Shown: in pieces, positions 1-7,685 of the stretch
How positions within the stretch are numbered: the first letter of the stretch is position 1
Layout: every line of letters starts with the position of its first letter
Source: a virus
Reading direction: 5' to 3' (one strand)
IMG/VR virus record: IMGVR_UViG_3300025449_000720
Location: 1 to 20,832 of that record
Length of the DNA: 20,832 bases
Position numbers and translations under genes: made by a program
The notes under the pieces: model-generated
Told to the model about the DNA's origin: nothing
The model's input: only the letters and a program-made list of their open reading frames with translations
The model's database searches: none

Positions 1-535
1 TAATAAATGTGGCATGTACTGCTTCTGCGTATGTACTAATACCTGTGGCTTTTTGTCCCTCGGGACTACGTGCTACCCATGCCGGGACATCTAAACACAT
101 ACCATAGTCCATAATACCGTCCATCCAAGATAATACTTGGCTACGTTTTTTCATTGCCTTGGGACAATTGGGATCTTTCCAATCACCTTCCCACTTACCT
201 TTACCAATTTGGAATCCACCTGAATCACCTAATACGAACGTATTGGCTCGATCTCTGTTTCGAACCATGTCTTCATTCCAGTCTTGCTTATTAAGATCCA
301 AGTTAGCATGTCCGGCGGAATACAGTGACCATTTATAAGGAAACAATGCTTTCTGATGATTTAACCAATTTAACATTTCCATATCAGGAATTCCTGTTGG
401 CATTCGAGCAGGATCTACATAATTACTACCGCGTTGTTTTCCAATAAAAGTAGCATAAAATCCGCTGAGTGCCGGCAGAAACAATGCATAATCGGATTGT
501 TTATTTGTTAAATTATCTTGAAGTATTTCAGTCAT
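1..535 (-). CDS. TGT/DpdA-like transglycosylase, N-terminal part (runs off the window)
   Basis: An open frame of 178 codons runs leftward from an ATG at 535 and leaves the window with no stop, so only the N-terminus is present. The ATG overlaps the stop of the 87-aa gene upstream as ATGA, which fixes the start. Around residues 103-109 it reads LGDSGGFQ, the hallmark active-site segment of the tRNA-guanine transglycosylase (TGT) fold; further on are a DYGMCLDVP segment and a WVARSPEG segment. In TGT the Asp of DSGGFQ takes part in base exchange. The phage relatives of TGT are the DpdA proteins, which insert 7-deazaguanine bases such as preQ0 into DNA to evade restriction. Assignment to the TGT superfamily rests on this motif and general resemblance. 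The DpdA role is inferred from the phage context; a true tRNA enzyme or an inactive relative remains possible. Confidence 0.6.
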   Translation of the reverse strand, partial: MTEILQDNLTNKQSDYALFLPALSGFYATFIGKQRGSNYVDPARMPTGIPDMEMLNWLNHQKALFPYKWSLYSAGHANLDLNKQDWNEDMVRNRDRANTFVLGDSGGFQIGKGKWEGDWKDPNCPKAMKKRSQVLSWMDGIMDYGMCLDVPAWVARSPEGQKATGISTYAEAVHATFI

Positions 536-795
536 TTATTCTTCTTTTTTACAGTTATCCACATAAAATAATATGGATCAAACGCCCATCCGTCCGGGGG
601 ATTTAATGGATCAAATCTCTCTGGATTAACCAATGGAGTAGCCGGGTTGTGATAATACTCAATATACCTGCGTGTAATTTCTTCCCTTGCTTCCAGATCA
701 ACATATTCGTGAGCCAGTCGTCCTTCGATAACAGGATCAAACCCGTTAAACCACATCCAAGGCCAGGCCCAATGAGTAAAGAACTTTTTAATCAT
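532..795 (-). CDS. Hypothetical protein, 87 aa, aromatic-rich
   Basis: A small protein starting MIKKFFTHWAWPWMWF, with a strikingly tryptophan-rich N-terminus (four Trp in the first 17 residues), an acidic/basic middle (EAREEITRRYIEYY) and a Lys-rich end (VKKKNK). I do not recognise a family. The ATG overlaps the end of the antiporter gene by 8 bases, and its TGA overlaps the ATG of the TGT-like gene as ATGA, so all three are probably translated as one coupled unit. The N-terminus could associate with the membrane, but it is too short and too polar afterwards to call a transmembrane segment. The overlaps on both sides and the absence of a competing frame make it a likely real gene. Confidence 0.7.
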   Translation of the reverse strand: MIKKFFTHWAWPWMWFNGFDPVIEGRLAHEYVDLEAREEITRRYIEYYHNPATPLVNPERFDPLNPPDGWAFDPYYFMWITVKKKNK

Positions 796-1957
796 TGTCT
801 ATCTCTGGCTTATAAAATAATCGAGCAAGCGGTACCGCACTTACTGTACTAATTAAACTCATAATCACTACGGCAGCAAACATATTAACACTAATAACGT
901 TGGCTGTCAACAGCATAGTAACCAAGAAGATTTCCATCAGTCCTTTGTTTTGTAGCAAAGCAGTTTTAAAACAAACAACTCTGAGTCCTTGGTCCTTATA
1001 AGCTAACCAAACACCGACAAACTTAGTTCCAACAGCAATAATATACATAGCAATGGCACCTAGTAGAATAGTTTCAAAATCTAAAGTCCAACTAGTCTTT
1101 AAACCAGACCAGATAAAGAACACAGGCATTAACCAAACCATTTGCTGTTCAGCCATTCCTTCATTCCATTTAATAGTATGTCGTGGAGTAATCATACCTG
1201 CTAAGAACGCACCTAATACATAGTGTAATCCAGCCCATTGACTAAATGCCGCCATAGTCAATACCATAGCAACTGTTAAATTAGCATACGATTTTTCGCC
1301 AGCAAGTTCTAAAATCTTTGGCCAGATAAAATATAGTATTATTAATACAGCAAAAAAAATACTTGAATAGATAGCATACTTGCCCATACTAACAATAACA
1401 GCTACAGTTACCCATAGGACTAAATCGTCAAAGGTAACTAGTGCCAGTAGCTTACGACCCATGTTACTAGGCCACATGCCAATTTCTTTACAAGCAATTA
1501 CCAGCATCGGCATAGCTGTAATACAAGTTGCTACGCCCATGCCCCAAACATATTGCCAGAATGGTCGTTCTGTAGTATGCCAAACAGGATTATCAAAAAA
1601 CAATAAGAAACTACAGCCTGCTAATAAGATAGGAACAATAATAACTTGGAATGATTGTGTCCAGATACTATTACCTTCTTGTGCTATAACTTCTTTAGGT
1701 TTAAGTTCGATACCGGCAATAAAGGCAAAGATTGTAATTGCTAAAATTTGAATAGCATCTAAACCTGTCTTGATCGGCGCAGTAAAAACTGTGCTAAATA
1801 GTTCCGGATAAAACTGCCCTAGCGCACTAGGCCCAAGGCAAAGGCCAAAGGCAATTTGCGCCATTGGCAATGGAATCCACTTTTCCATTCGTGTAATTTT
1901 TAATACTAGCCACGGTACAAAGACCATGGCCGCAATAATAAACAATAAATTACCCAT
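788..1957 (-). CDS. CPA2-type cation/proton antiporter (Na+/H+ exchanger family)
   Basis: A 389-aa polytopic membrane protein with about 11-12 hydrophobic segments, close to the usual size of the transport domain of the CPA2 monovalent cation:proton antiporters (KefB/NapA-like). Family landmarks visible are GLCLGPSALG (residues 38-47), FIAGIELKP (79-87), an acidic pair D177-D178 in the segment TFDDLVLW, SQWAGLHYVLGAFLAGM (239-255) and QNKGLMEI (336-343). In this family the acidic residues in the membrane carry the cation/proton exchange. There is no C-terminal RCK/TrkA-N domain, so it is the bare transport unit. It follows the clamp gene by 45 bases and is preceded by AAGGG eight bases before its ATG. 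A transporter of this kind is unusual in a T4-like phage; it lies inside a phage-type operon and is not flanked by host genes. The direction and ion used cannot be told from sequence. Confidence 0.85.
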   Translation of the reverse strand: MGNLLFIIAAMVFVPWLVLKITRMEKWIPLPMAQIAFGLCLGPSALGQFYPELFSTVFTAPIKTGLDAIQILAITIFAFIAGIELKPKEVIAQEGNSIWTQSFQVIIVPILLAGCSFLLFFDNPVWHTTERPFWQYVWGMGVATCITAMPMLVIACKEIGMWPSNMGRKLLALVTFDDLVLWVTVAVIVSMGKYAIYSSIFFAVLIILYFIWPKILELAGEKSYANLTVAMVLTMAAFSQWAGLHYVLGAFLAGMITPRHTIKWNEGMAEQQMVWLMPVFFIWSGLKTSWTLDFETILLGAIAMYIIAVGTKFVGVWLAYKDQGLRVVCFKTALLQNKGLMEIFLVTMLLTANVISVNMFAAVVIMSLISTVSAVPLARLFYKPEIDND

Positions 1958-2002
1958 CGATTCTACCCTTAATTTTTAGTAAATTTCTAACTGCCGTTTC
2001 CA

Positions 2003-2725
2003 TTACTTGCTCTGTGCTGGAATAATAAATTCGTAAGTAGCAAGACCAGAATTAACTGTAATTTTGGCAGCACCATCATCACTAATTTTCATAGTTTTAT
2101 CACCATATAAATCTAAAATACTGATAATAGTTTTTACTGGCCAACTCCATACACGTTTTAGTTGCCCATTTACATCCGGCTGAAATACAAAATTGCCTGA
2201 GTGAGTCGAATGATCACCAAAGAAAAACTTTAAATCACCATCTTCAGTTTTAGCTTGAAAATTATTTTCTTCAGCATTAGCCGTTGCCTGCATTTTCAAT
2301 CTTTGAATAGCAGCCGCAGTCGGCGAAAATTCAATATTCCAATTCGCTCCTTTAAACTTAACAGTTTTAAGTTTCTCAGTAATAACTTCACTAGCCATAA
2401 ATCTATAACTGTTTTTAAAATCGCCTGTCTTGTTTTCGAAGTTAAGTTGATCAGGTTCACCAGTTGATCTATTTGTAATTGTTAATTTGGCATTTTCTTT
2501 GTACTCTCCTAAATTCAACAGAATTTTAAGTTTAGCCAAATTAGGCATACCAAACGTACCAATGAAGTCTGCTACTGGGGTAGTATATTTTCCTTCAAGT
2601 ACAACTGATTTATCTTCAGCTACTCCATTGATAGTTGTTTCTTTATCATTGCCACTAATTTTAACTAGGTCAATACAGCCTAGGTCAAAAGTATGACTAA
2701 CTAAGTCTAAAAGATGATCACGCAT
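2003..2725 (-). CDS. 45: Sliding clamp, DNA polymerase processivity factor (T4 gp45-like)
   Basis: A 240-aa protein, close to the 228 aa of T4 gp45. The N-terminus (residues 1-60) and the segment containing TPVADFIGTFGMPNLAKLKILL match the gp45 clamp family. The middle contains a YRFMASEVITEKLK stretch and the end shows a GNFVFQPDVNG...WSWPVKTIISILDLYGDKTMKISDDGAAKITV pattern typical of the C-terminal clamp fold (described here in pieces). In T4 the clamp is a homotrimeric ring that tethers the polymerase to DNA and also acts as a mobile activator of late transcription. The gene sits one gene downstream of the polymerase, whose C-terminal peptide is predicted to bind this clamp. A good ribosome site (AAAGGA, then eight bases) precedes the ATG. 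The clamp loader genes 44 and 62 that follow gene 45 in T4 are absent here. Confidence 0.9.
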   Translation of the reverse strand: MRDHLLDLVSHTFDLGCIDLVKISGNDKETTINGVAEDKSVVLEGKYTTPVADFIGTFGMPNLAKLKILLNLGEYKENAKLTITNRSTGEPDQLNFENKTGDFKNSYRFMASEVITEKLKTVKFKGANWNIEFSPTAAAIQRLKMQATANAEENNFQAKTEDGDLKFFFGDHSTHSGNFVFQPDVNGQLKRVWSWPVKTIISILDLYGDKTMKISDDGAAKITVNSGLATYEFIIPAQSK

Positions 2726-2751
2726 TTAAATTTCCTTTAAGTAATATTATT

Positions 2752-2780
2752 AGTATAACAGATATATTTAGAGTCTACAA
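2752..2780 (-). promoter_or_regulatory. Possible promoter for the sliding clamp gene
   Basis: On the minus strand TTGTAG (2780-2775) is followed 17 bases later by TATACT (2757-2752), about 26 bases before the clamp ATG. The -10 hexamer matches sigma70 at five of six positions and the -35 at only three. The overlapping octamer TCTAAATA (2772-2765) differs by one base from the T4 late box TATAAATA. One of the two may be real; the 55-base gap is one of the few between genes in this window. Confidence 0.35.
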
Positions 2781-3710
2781 TTATTTTGGCACTATTTTTG
2801 CTAAAATTTGTCCTGCTTTTATTGAAGCTAACTCTCCCGGTTTTTTTAATTCCAACCATGTTCCTGGTTCGGGATCAAAATGTTTTGTGTAGATAATTTC
2901 ATAGCCAATGTCCTTGGCTTTTTGTGTTATTACGCTATCCAGTGTGTAACAACTTTTACCTAACTCTACAAGTTCTACTCCTGAAGCAATTTCACAATTA
3001 TTAAAAGTTAATCCAATAACTCCACCAGGTCGTAATTTTGTATAAATTTCTTCTAAGTATTTTACAATTAACTCGGTTGGTCTTTTATTAAAAAAATTAT
3101 AAACAAAGCAAAATCCAAATTGATTATCAGGCAGTTCCTTTAATATGTTTGATGTTTGATCACGATCACCTATAATATATTCTCTTAATCTTCTTTGATA
3201 CAATTCGTTGAAACGCTGTTTGCCTGTTATCAAAAATTCTTTTTTAACATCTATCAAATATAAGGGATCAAACCCAATCATATCTTGTATATAATCTTCG
3301 TGCCCTGGTCTAATAATCATAGCTGGATATTTCCAACTTACATACTTCATTATTAAATTATTAAATTCAGAACGATTGGATATAAGAGCAGTAGTTGAAT
3401 ATGCTACTAACTCGTTCATAGTTTTCATATCGTATTCTTTTAAGTACACATTGGTATCTTTAATTTTATCTTCTATCAATAGTGACAATAAATTTTTGAT
3501 TTGCTTTATTTTATTTTCAAAGTTGTCAAAGGAGTTACTAATATTTTTGTATTGTTCTGTGATTTCATTATTAAAATCATCTATGAATAATTCTGTACTA
3601 TCTAAATCTTCTATTATCTTATTGAATTCATACTCAACTAAACCTTTTGTAGGTGAGATATCGATAGCAGACAATAAATTTTTATAGGCAACTAATTTAC
3701 TAATTTTCAT
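2781..3710 (-). CDS. SAM-dependent methyltransferase-like protein
   Basis: About 309 aa from the ATG at 3710 (MKISKLV). A TTG at 3722 would add four residues but overlaps the polymerase stop, so the ATG one base after that stop is preferred. The N-terminal ~110 residues are helical and charged, with coiled-coil-like heptads. The C-terminal half looks like a class I methyltransferase fold: a degenerate motif I region (PAMIIRPGHED), an acidic strand (DPLYLIDV), a LPDNQFGFCFVYNFF strand, and the YTKLRPGGVIGLTFNN post-motif typical of these enzymes. The glycine-rich SAM loop is not canonical. The substrate is unknown. Its place between the polymerase and the clamp suggests a nucleic-acid-related role, but that is inference. 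It could instead be a methyltransferase fold without catalysis. Confidence 0.6.
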   Translation of the reverse strand: MKISKLVAYKNLLSAIDISPTKGLVEYEFNKIIEDLDSTELFIDDFNNEITEQYKNISNSFDNFENKIKQIKNLLSLLIEDKIKDTNVYLKEYDMKTMNELVAYSTTALISNRSEFNNLIMKYVSWKYPAMIIRPGHEDYIQDMIGFDPLYLIDVKKEFLITGKQRFNELYQRRLREYIIGDRDQTSNILKELPDNQFGFCFVYNFFNKRPTELIVKYLEEIYTKLRPGGVIGLTFNNCEIASGVELVELGKSCYTLDSVITQKAKDIGYEIIYTKHFDPEPGTWLELKKPGELASIKAGQILAKIVPK

Positions 3711-3711
3711 T

Positions 3712-6372
3712 TTAAAACTCAAATAATGATTGGAACGTATTTTCAGTATTGGTAGCTGATGCTATATCCCACTCTAGTACACTTAATAAATTATCAATTT
3801 TTTGATCTACGATAGTAGCTTCCATTAAACTATTATCAAATGGTAAATCTTTAAACCACTGTGGTAAGTGTTGCTCGTCAGTCGGATAACCAATACTAGT
3901 CCAACCCAGCGGGTTAGATTTTAATTTACACACAATGGTTTTCATACCGTCTACGATCTGCATTGAATAGTTATCATGATTCATACGTCGAAGATTATTC
4001 CAATTGAGGGCCGCACGAACATGTCCGGGCATGTTTGTTTTTCCTTCTTGTTCTTCTTTAGCACCGTACTTGGTTAAATTATTAACACGCTTAGGAGTGC
4101 CTTTTTCCCAAGCTGGCCTTTCGGCAAACGCATATTTAAATTCTCGGATACGCTCTATAATTTCTTCTTTTGTTGTGCCAGTCAATACTTTTTCAAGTAT
4201 TTCATACAGGAAGTCTTGAATTACTTTAGGCGTATCGCTACGCTTTAAATCAAGGCCCATAGCTTTAATTTTTCCATTTGATCCATTGACATCTAAACGT
4301 TTATTTTCTAAATCATAGATTAATACAGCATATCGTTTTTTAGTAATAAACAAACTATTGGATGCAACAAGTTCACGTCCAGCTTTAATTAACTCTCCAG
4401 CTTCTCTTGGACAATGAAATGCCTGTTCCATAAATGCCGGAAAACTATCATTAACTTGATCGGCAATTGAATCATATAGTTGAATACAAATTTCTTTGCT
4501 CCACTCCATGTTGCCTTTGGCTACTTCATCTTTAATAGCAGGCCAGGCTGTAAAATAACAGGAGTCAGTATCACCGTAGATAATAGCATCACCTAAGTGA
4601 TCTTTTACACCAAATACACATTCATTTATATAGCCTGCCATATGTTTAGCAATACTACGACCTGTTAGTGTTGTAGACTGACCAATACGCTTGTCCGCAA
4701 ATCTACAATGCGGATTAAGAATTGCCCCGTATAGGCTATTCAAGTTAATTTTTTTAACCAATTGTCGTTTGTCCCAAAATGCTATTTCTTTAGGATCTGT
4801 GGCTTCTTTCTTTTTAGCTTGTAGTTCTTTTCTTTCAGAGTACCAACGTTCAAGCAATCCTGGCACAACTCCTTTACGCTCATATGTAACAATAGTGCCG
4901 TTGGCAGTTAACATCCATGGCTGATTACTATTAAAAATCATATCCCATATTTCGGCCGCAGAATGTATAGATTTATCGCCATCTTGCCAATCAATAGTAA
5001 TTTCAGTTCCTCGTTGTTGTTCCATTACTGCGGTATATTCTAAACTGGCAAATACACCTTCCCAAGCCGCCGCGAATGTTTTTTTGTGTTCAGTCACTTG
5101 CTCATCAATATAATGATTAGTCATAATTGGCCGAAGTTGCCCTACTACTGTTTCCATTCCCATATTAAGCGCACGAATGGCACTAGGGTACAAACTATTA
5201 ATATCTACGGCACCAATCCATTCATGCATACCTTTTTTAGGATATGCAACATAAGCACCGGCCGCGGCAGTTTCATCATCAGTTAAACGTTGTTGCCTAT
5301 TAGGGACAACTAGTCCACGCTCGTGCGCCTCATTAATAATGGCTTGCTCTGTCACTGCTACCGCTCCCATAGTAGTCGGCAACAACACAGTATTGGCGTG
5401 AGCTAGTTCATTTGCTAGATCTAGGAAACGTAGTTTTTTGTCTAATTTGTCGATGATTAATGTATCTTGTCGATTATATTCTATAAACTTTTTAAAGTTT
5501 TGATTATATAATTGATCTAATGTACCTTCATATTGAGTTTTATGTTCATTCAACTCATATTCGGCAATAGCATCTAGACTATAGCTATGTCTTTCTTCAT
5601 ATGTATATTTTCGATAAAGTTGCATATAATCCATATGAACACGTCCAACAATATCATAGGTAAAACTAGTAGCACCAAATCTTTCAAACTCTCTACTTTT
5701 AGGATATTGTCCCCACAGACAAAAACGCCTAGTATCATCTTTACTTAATATTTTTGTAATACGATTAATAGTATACGGTATATCATATCCTTCTGAATTC
5801 CACCCAGATAATATGTCGGCATCATCTATTAAATCTAAGAAAGTTTTGAGCATATCTTCTTCGCGCTCAAAAACAATACAATTTTCAAAATCAGCGGCAA
5901 CTTCTTGCGCTGTTTCCATACTCATGTGCTTTGGCGGTATTGCTAATGTAACCAGTTGATTGAGCCATTGCAGATATACTGAGATAGCAGTGATGCCATT
6001 GAATGGATCTGTTGTGGGAGAAAATCCTTTTTCTTTATGAAAGTCTACTTCAATATCAAAAAATGCTGTGTGTAGTTCGGGGGCATCTTTATTTTTATAG
6101 TTTTCCTCGAGACAACGAACAATGGGATTTATATCTGATTCGTATAATTGTTTTCCAGAGTGAACACGTACTTCCTTACGAAATTCTTTGTTATTGCGTG
6201 TAGAAAACCTAGAAACAGGTGTATTATATATTGATCTAAATTTTCCTCTGATATCGTCGTAATAAAAAATATATTCAGCCGGATATTCTTTATAAACTCT
6301 TTGTCCATTGATACGTTCTACAACGTGTATTCTATCATGTTCTCTATCATAGAGAGCGTCTATATAACTCAT
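3712..6372 (-). CDS. 43: Family B DNA polymerase (T4 gp43-like)
   Basis: An 886-aa replicative polymerase, near the T4 gp43 length (898 aa). The 3'-5' exonuclease is intact: Exo I FFDIEVDF (D106, E108), Exo II SGWNSEGYDIPY, Exo III EYNRQDTLIID. The polymerase motifs are intact: motif A VDINSLYPS (D390), motif B KINLNSLYGA near residue 545, and motif C YGDTDS (D601, D603). The last residues, TFQSLFEF, resemble the C-terminal clamp-binding peptide of T4/RB69 polymerase, so it should bind the gp45-like clamp encoded one gene downstream. A clear ribosome site (AAAGGA, five bases before ATG) follows a structured leader. No intein or intron interrupts it, although motif C is a frequent intein site in this family. 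Confidence 0.97.
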   Translation of the reverse strand: MSYIDALYDREHDRIHVVERINGQRVYKEYPAEYIFYYDDIRGKFRSIYNTPVSRFSTRNNKEFRKEVRVHSGKQLYESDINPIVRCLEENYKNKDAPELHTAFFDIEVDFHKEKGFSPTTDPFNGITAISVYLQWLNQLVTLAIPPKHMSMETAQEVAADFENCIVFEREEDMLKTFLDLIDDADILSGWNSEGYDIPYTINRITKILSKDDTRRFCLWGQYPKSREFERFGATSFTYDIVGRVHMDYMQLYRKYTYEERHSYSLDAIAEYELNEHKTQYEGTLDQLYNQNFKKFIEYNRQDTLIIDKLDKKLRFLDLANELAHANTVLLPTTMGAVAVTEQAIINEAHERGLVVPNRQQRLTDDETAAAGAYVAYPKKGMHEWIGAVDINSLYPSAIRALNMGMETVVGQLRPIMTNHYIDEQVTEHKKTFAAAWEGVFASLEYTAVMEQQRGTEITIDWQDGDKSIHSAAEIWDMIFNSNQPWMLTANGTIVTYERKGVVPGLLERWYSERKELQAKKKEATDPKEIAFWDKRQLVKKINLNSLYGAILNPHCRFADKRIGQSTTLTGRSIAKHMAGYINECVFGVKDHLGDAIIYGDTDSCYFTAWPAIKDEVAKGNMEWSKEICIQLYDSIADQVNDSFPAFMEQAFHCPREAGELIKAGRELVASNSLFITKKRYAVLIYDLENKRLDVNGSNGKIKAMGLDLKRSDTPKVIQDFLYEILEKVLTGTTKEEIIERIREFKYAFAERPAWEKGTPKRVNNLTKYGAKEEQEGKTNMPGHVRAALNWNNLRRMNHDNYSMQIVDGMKTIVCKLKSNPLGWTSIGYPTDEQHLPQWFKDLPFDNSLMEATIVDQKIDNLLSVLEWDIASATNTENTFQSLFEF

Positions 6373-6436
6373 TTGATCCTTTTATGTGAATTATGGGTCA
6401 CTTCCCTTACTTCATGTTCGTTTAGTGAACGACTCT
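6373..6436 (-). promoter_or_regulatory. Structured leader of the DNA polymerase gene
   Basis: On the minus strand TCGTT (6432-6428) can pair with AACGA (6422-6418) around the loop CACTA. Four loop bases, CACT, can pair with AGTG at 6402-6399, giving a possible H-type pseudoknot. The ribosome site lies just 3' of it. An octamer TATAAAGA (6441-6434), one base from the T4 late box, sits immediately upstream, so a transcript starting there would carry the hairpin at its very 5' end. In T4, gp43 and gp32 both repress their own translation through leader RNA structures. A similar role here is inference. Confidence 0.4.
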
Positions 6437-7057
6437 TTATAATGATAACTTACCTAAATTTTTTCCAATAGTACCTTTAACAAATGTATTAAAAGAAAGG
6501 CTTATCCTAAGATTATCACCAATTTTGTTGTTAACTTTATGAATTAAAGTTGACGGAAATAAAAATAGCATGCCAGTGTCAACCCTAAAACTAACAGACT
6601 CGGTATTAAAATCATTGTCTTGATTGGACTCTATTTTTATAATAGGAAAATCAGTATATTTAAAAAAAGTAATAGTATCAACATTTATATCGGCATTAAT
6701 ATAAAATACCCCAGAAATTATACTATTAGAATGATGATGCATGTGATGATACTCATCTTTATTTGTATAATTTAACCAAGACTGCGTCACATATAGCTCT
6801 GTGCCTTGTTGATAACCTGCTATTTTTACTGAATAGTTTTTAATAGCGATTTCTATTTCTTTTTTTATGTTAGACATTTCAATGTTGTCTAATACATATT
6901 CATCTTCGCTTCTCCAATTTCCTTCATTTTTTAAAATTTTAGTTCTATTTTTTTCTATAAATGCTGTTTCAACTTCAGATAATGGTCTATCTATAACCGA
7001 CCTATATAACGGAGTCGGAAATAAAGAAAACGTGTATGGATCTTTTATATATGACAT
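6437..7057 (-). CDS. 2OG-Fe(II) oxygenase-like protein, tandem copy B
   Basis: A 206-aa protein of the putative 2-oxoglutarate/Fe(II) oxygenase group (Pfam 2OG-FeII_Oxy_5 type). Features are TQSWLNYT (residues 91-98), a His cluster at 104, 105 and 107-109 followed by SNSIISGVFYIN, and LFLFPSTLIHKV with H173, then R184 in LRISLSFNTF. In this fold two His of the first strand region plus the distal His hold iron and the Arg binds 2-oxoglutarate. It is a clear paralogue of the gene just upstream: both share the ELY(V/I)TQSWLN block, the His block, the FPST..H block and the IGK.L.KL.L C-terminus. Two bases separate them. The substrate is unknown; hydroxylation of a protein or small molecule is possible. 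Confidence 0.75.
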   Translation of the reverse strand: MSYIKDPYTFSLFPTPLYRSVIDRPLSEVETAFIEKNRTKILKNEGNWRSEDEYVLDNIEMSNIKKEIEIAIKNYSVKIAGYQQGTELYVTQSWLNYTNKDEYHHMHHHSNSIISGVFYINADINVDTITFFKYTDFPIIKIESNQDNDFNTESVSFRVDTGMLFLFPSTLIHKVNNKIGDNLRISLSFNTFVKGTIGKNLGKLSL

Positions 7058-7059
7058 AA

Positions 7060-7677
7060 TTATAGTTCTAATTTACTTAGCCCTTTACCAATATTACCTT
7101 TTATAAAAGTATTAAAGGAAATACTTTCTCTATATATGCTACTCACAGTCGTCGAAACTTCGTGGTATAATGTTGAAGGAAATAATAATAAAAGTTTATT
7201 TTTTACATTAATTGTCCAAGATGTCGAATTAAATCGATTAAATGATATTGGTTCGGGAAGTATTTCATTAATGCCTGCCGGGTTATGAAAAATTATTTCA
7301 TCTGTCTTTTCATCAACATTAACATAAAATACTCCGGAGATTATACTATTTGGATGTTTGTGATGATGATGATGCCCCCCAGGAGCGGTAATATTTAACC
7401 AAGATTGTGTGATGTACAATTCGTTGTTTTTGGGCCATTGGTAAATATCATGTACATAGTTATTAACTAACTCTGTAAATTCAGATTTAAGATTTCTCAT
7501 TGCTAAATTATCTAACAAATGATCATCGACAGATAGATAATTTCCAATATTTTTTTTTAATTTATTTTCATTTCGCAATGAACTTAAAAAACTTTCTTCT
7601 TCGGTGATGAATTCTCGGTCAAGAATTCCTTGAAATATCGGAGTCGAAAATATTGGCTCTATAATTAAATCTTTCAT
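7060..7677 (-). CDS. 2OG-Fe(II) oxygenase-like protein, tandem copy A
   Basis: A 205-aa paralogue of the downstream gene. The core is ITQSWLNITAPGG (residues 89-101), then five consecutive His (102-106) and H108 before PNSIISGVFYVN, a LLLLFPSTLYHEV segment with H172, and R183 in the RESISFNTFIKG end block. These are the expected iron and 2-oxoglutarate ligands of the 2OG-FeII_Oxy_5 type fold. The N-terminus (PIFSTPIFQG) also matches the usual start of this family. No Shine-Dalgarno sequence is visible; the ATG lies eight bases after the DsbA-like gene, so translation may be coupled. The two copies have diverged strongly outside the core, which suggests an old duplication and different substrates. 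Confidence 0.75.
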   Translation of the reverse strand: MKDLIIEPIFSTPIFQGILDREFITEEESFLSSLRNENKLKKNIGNYLSVDDHLLDNLAMRNLKSEFTELVNNYVHDIYQWPKNNELYITQSWLNITAPGGHHHHHKHPNSIISGVFYVNVDEKTDEIIFHNPAGINEILPEPISFNRFNSTSWTINVKNKLLLLFPSTLYHEVSTTVSSIYRESISFNTFIKGNIGKGLSKLEL

Positions 7678-7685
7678 ATAACTAT

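Noticed and set aside
1380-1751. Plus-strand ORFs such as 1380-1751, 14432-14770 and 10911-11162
   Set aside because: They lie opposite well-supported genes, have low-complexity composition and no recognisable motif.
2615-2626. GVAE inside the sliding clamp as another linker copy
   Set aside because: It uses different codons, lacks the upstream KQ and lies within the conserved clamp fold, so it is a chance match.
3711-3722. TTG at 3722 as start of the methyltransferase-like gene
   Set aside because: It would overlap the polymerase stop and is a weaker start than the ATG at 3710 one base after that stop.
6373-6436. Glutamine riboswitch in the polymerase leader, suggested by CGTTCAC and GAAGTAAGG
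   Set aside because: The closing stem would need GGAACG downstream, which is absent; the CGTT pairs locally instead.
7342-7375. His run as a cloning tag or contamination
   Set aside because: It sits at the family's metal-binding position, and the neighbouring paralogue has a similar cluster.
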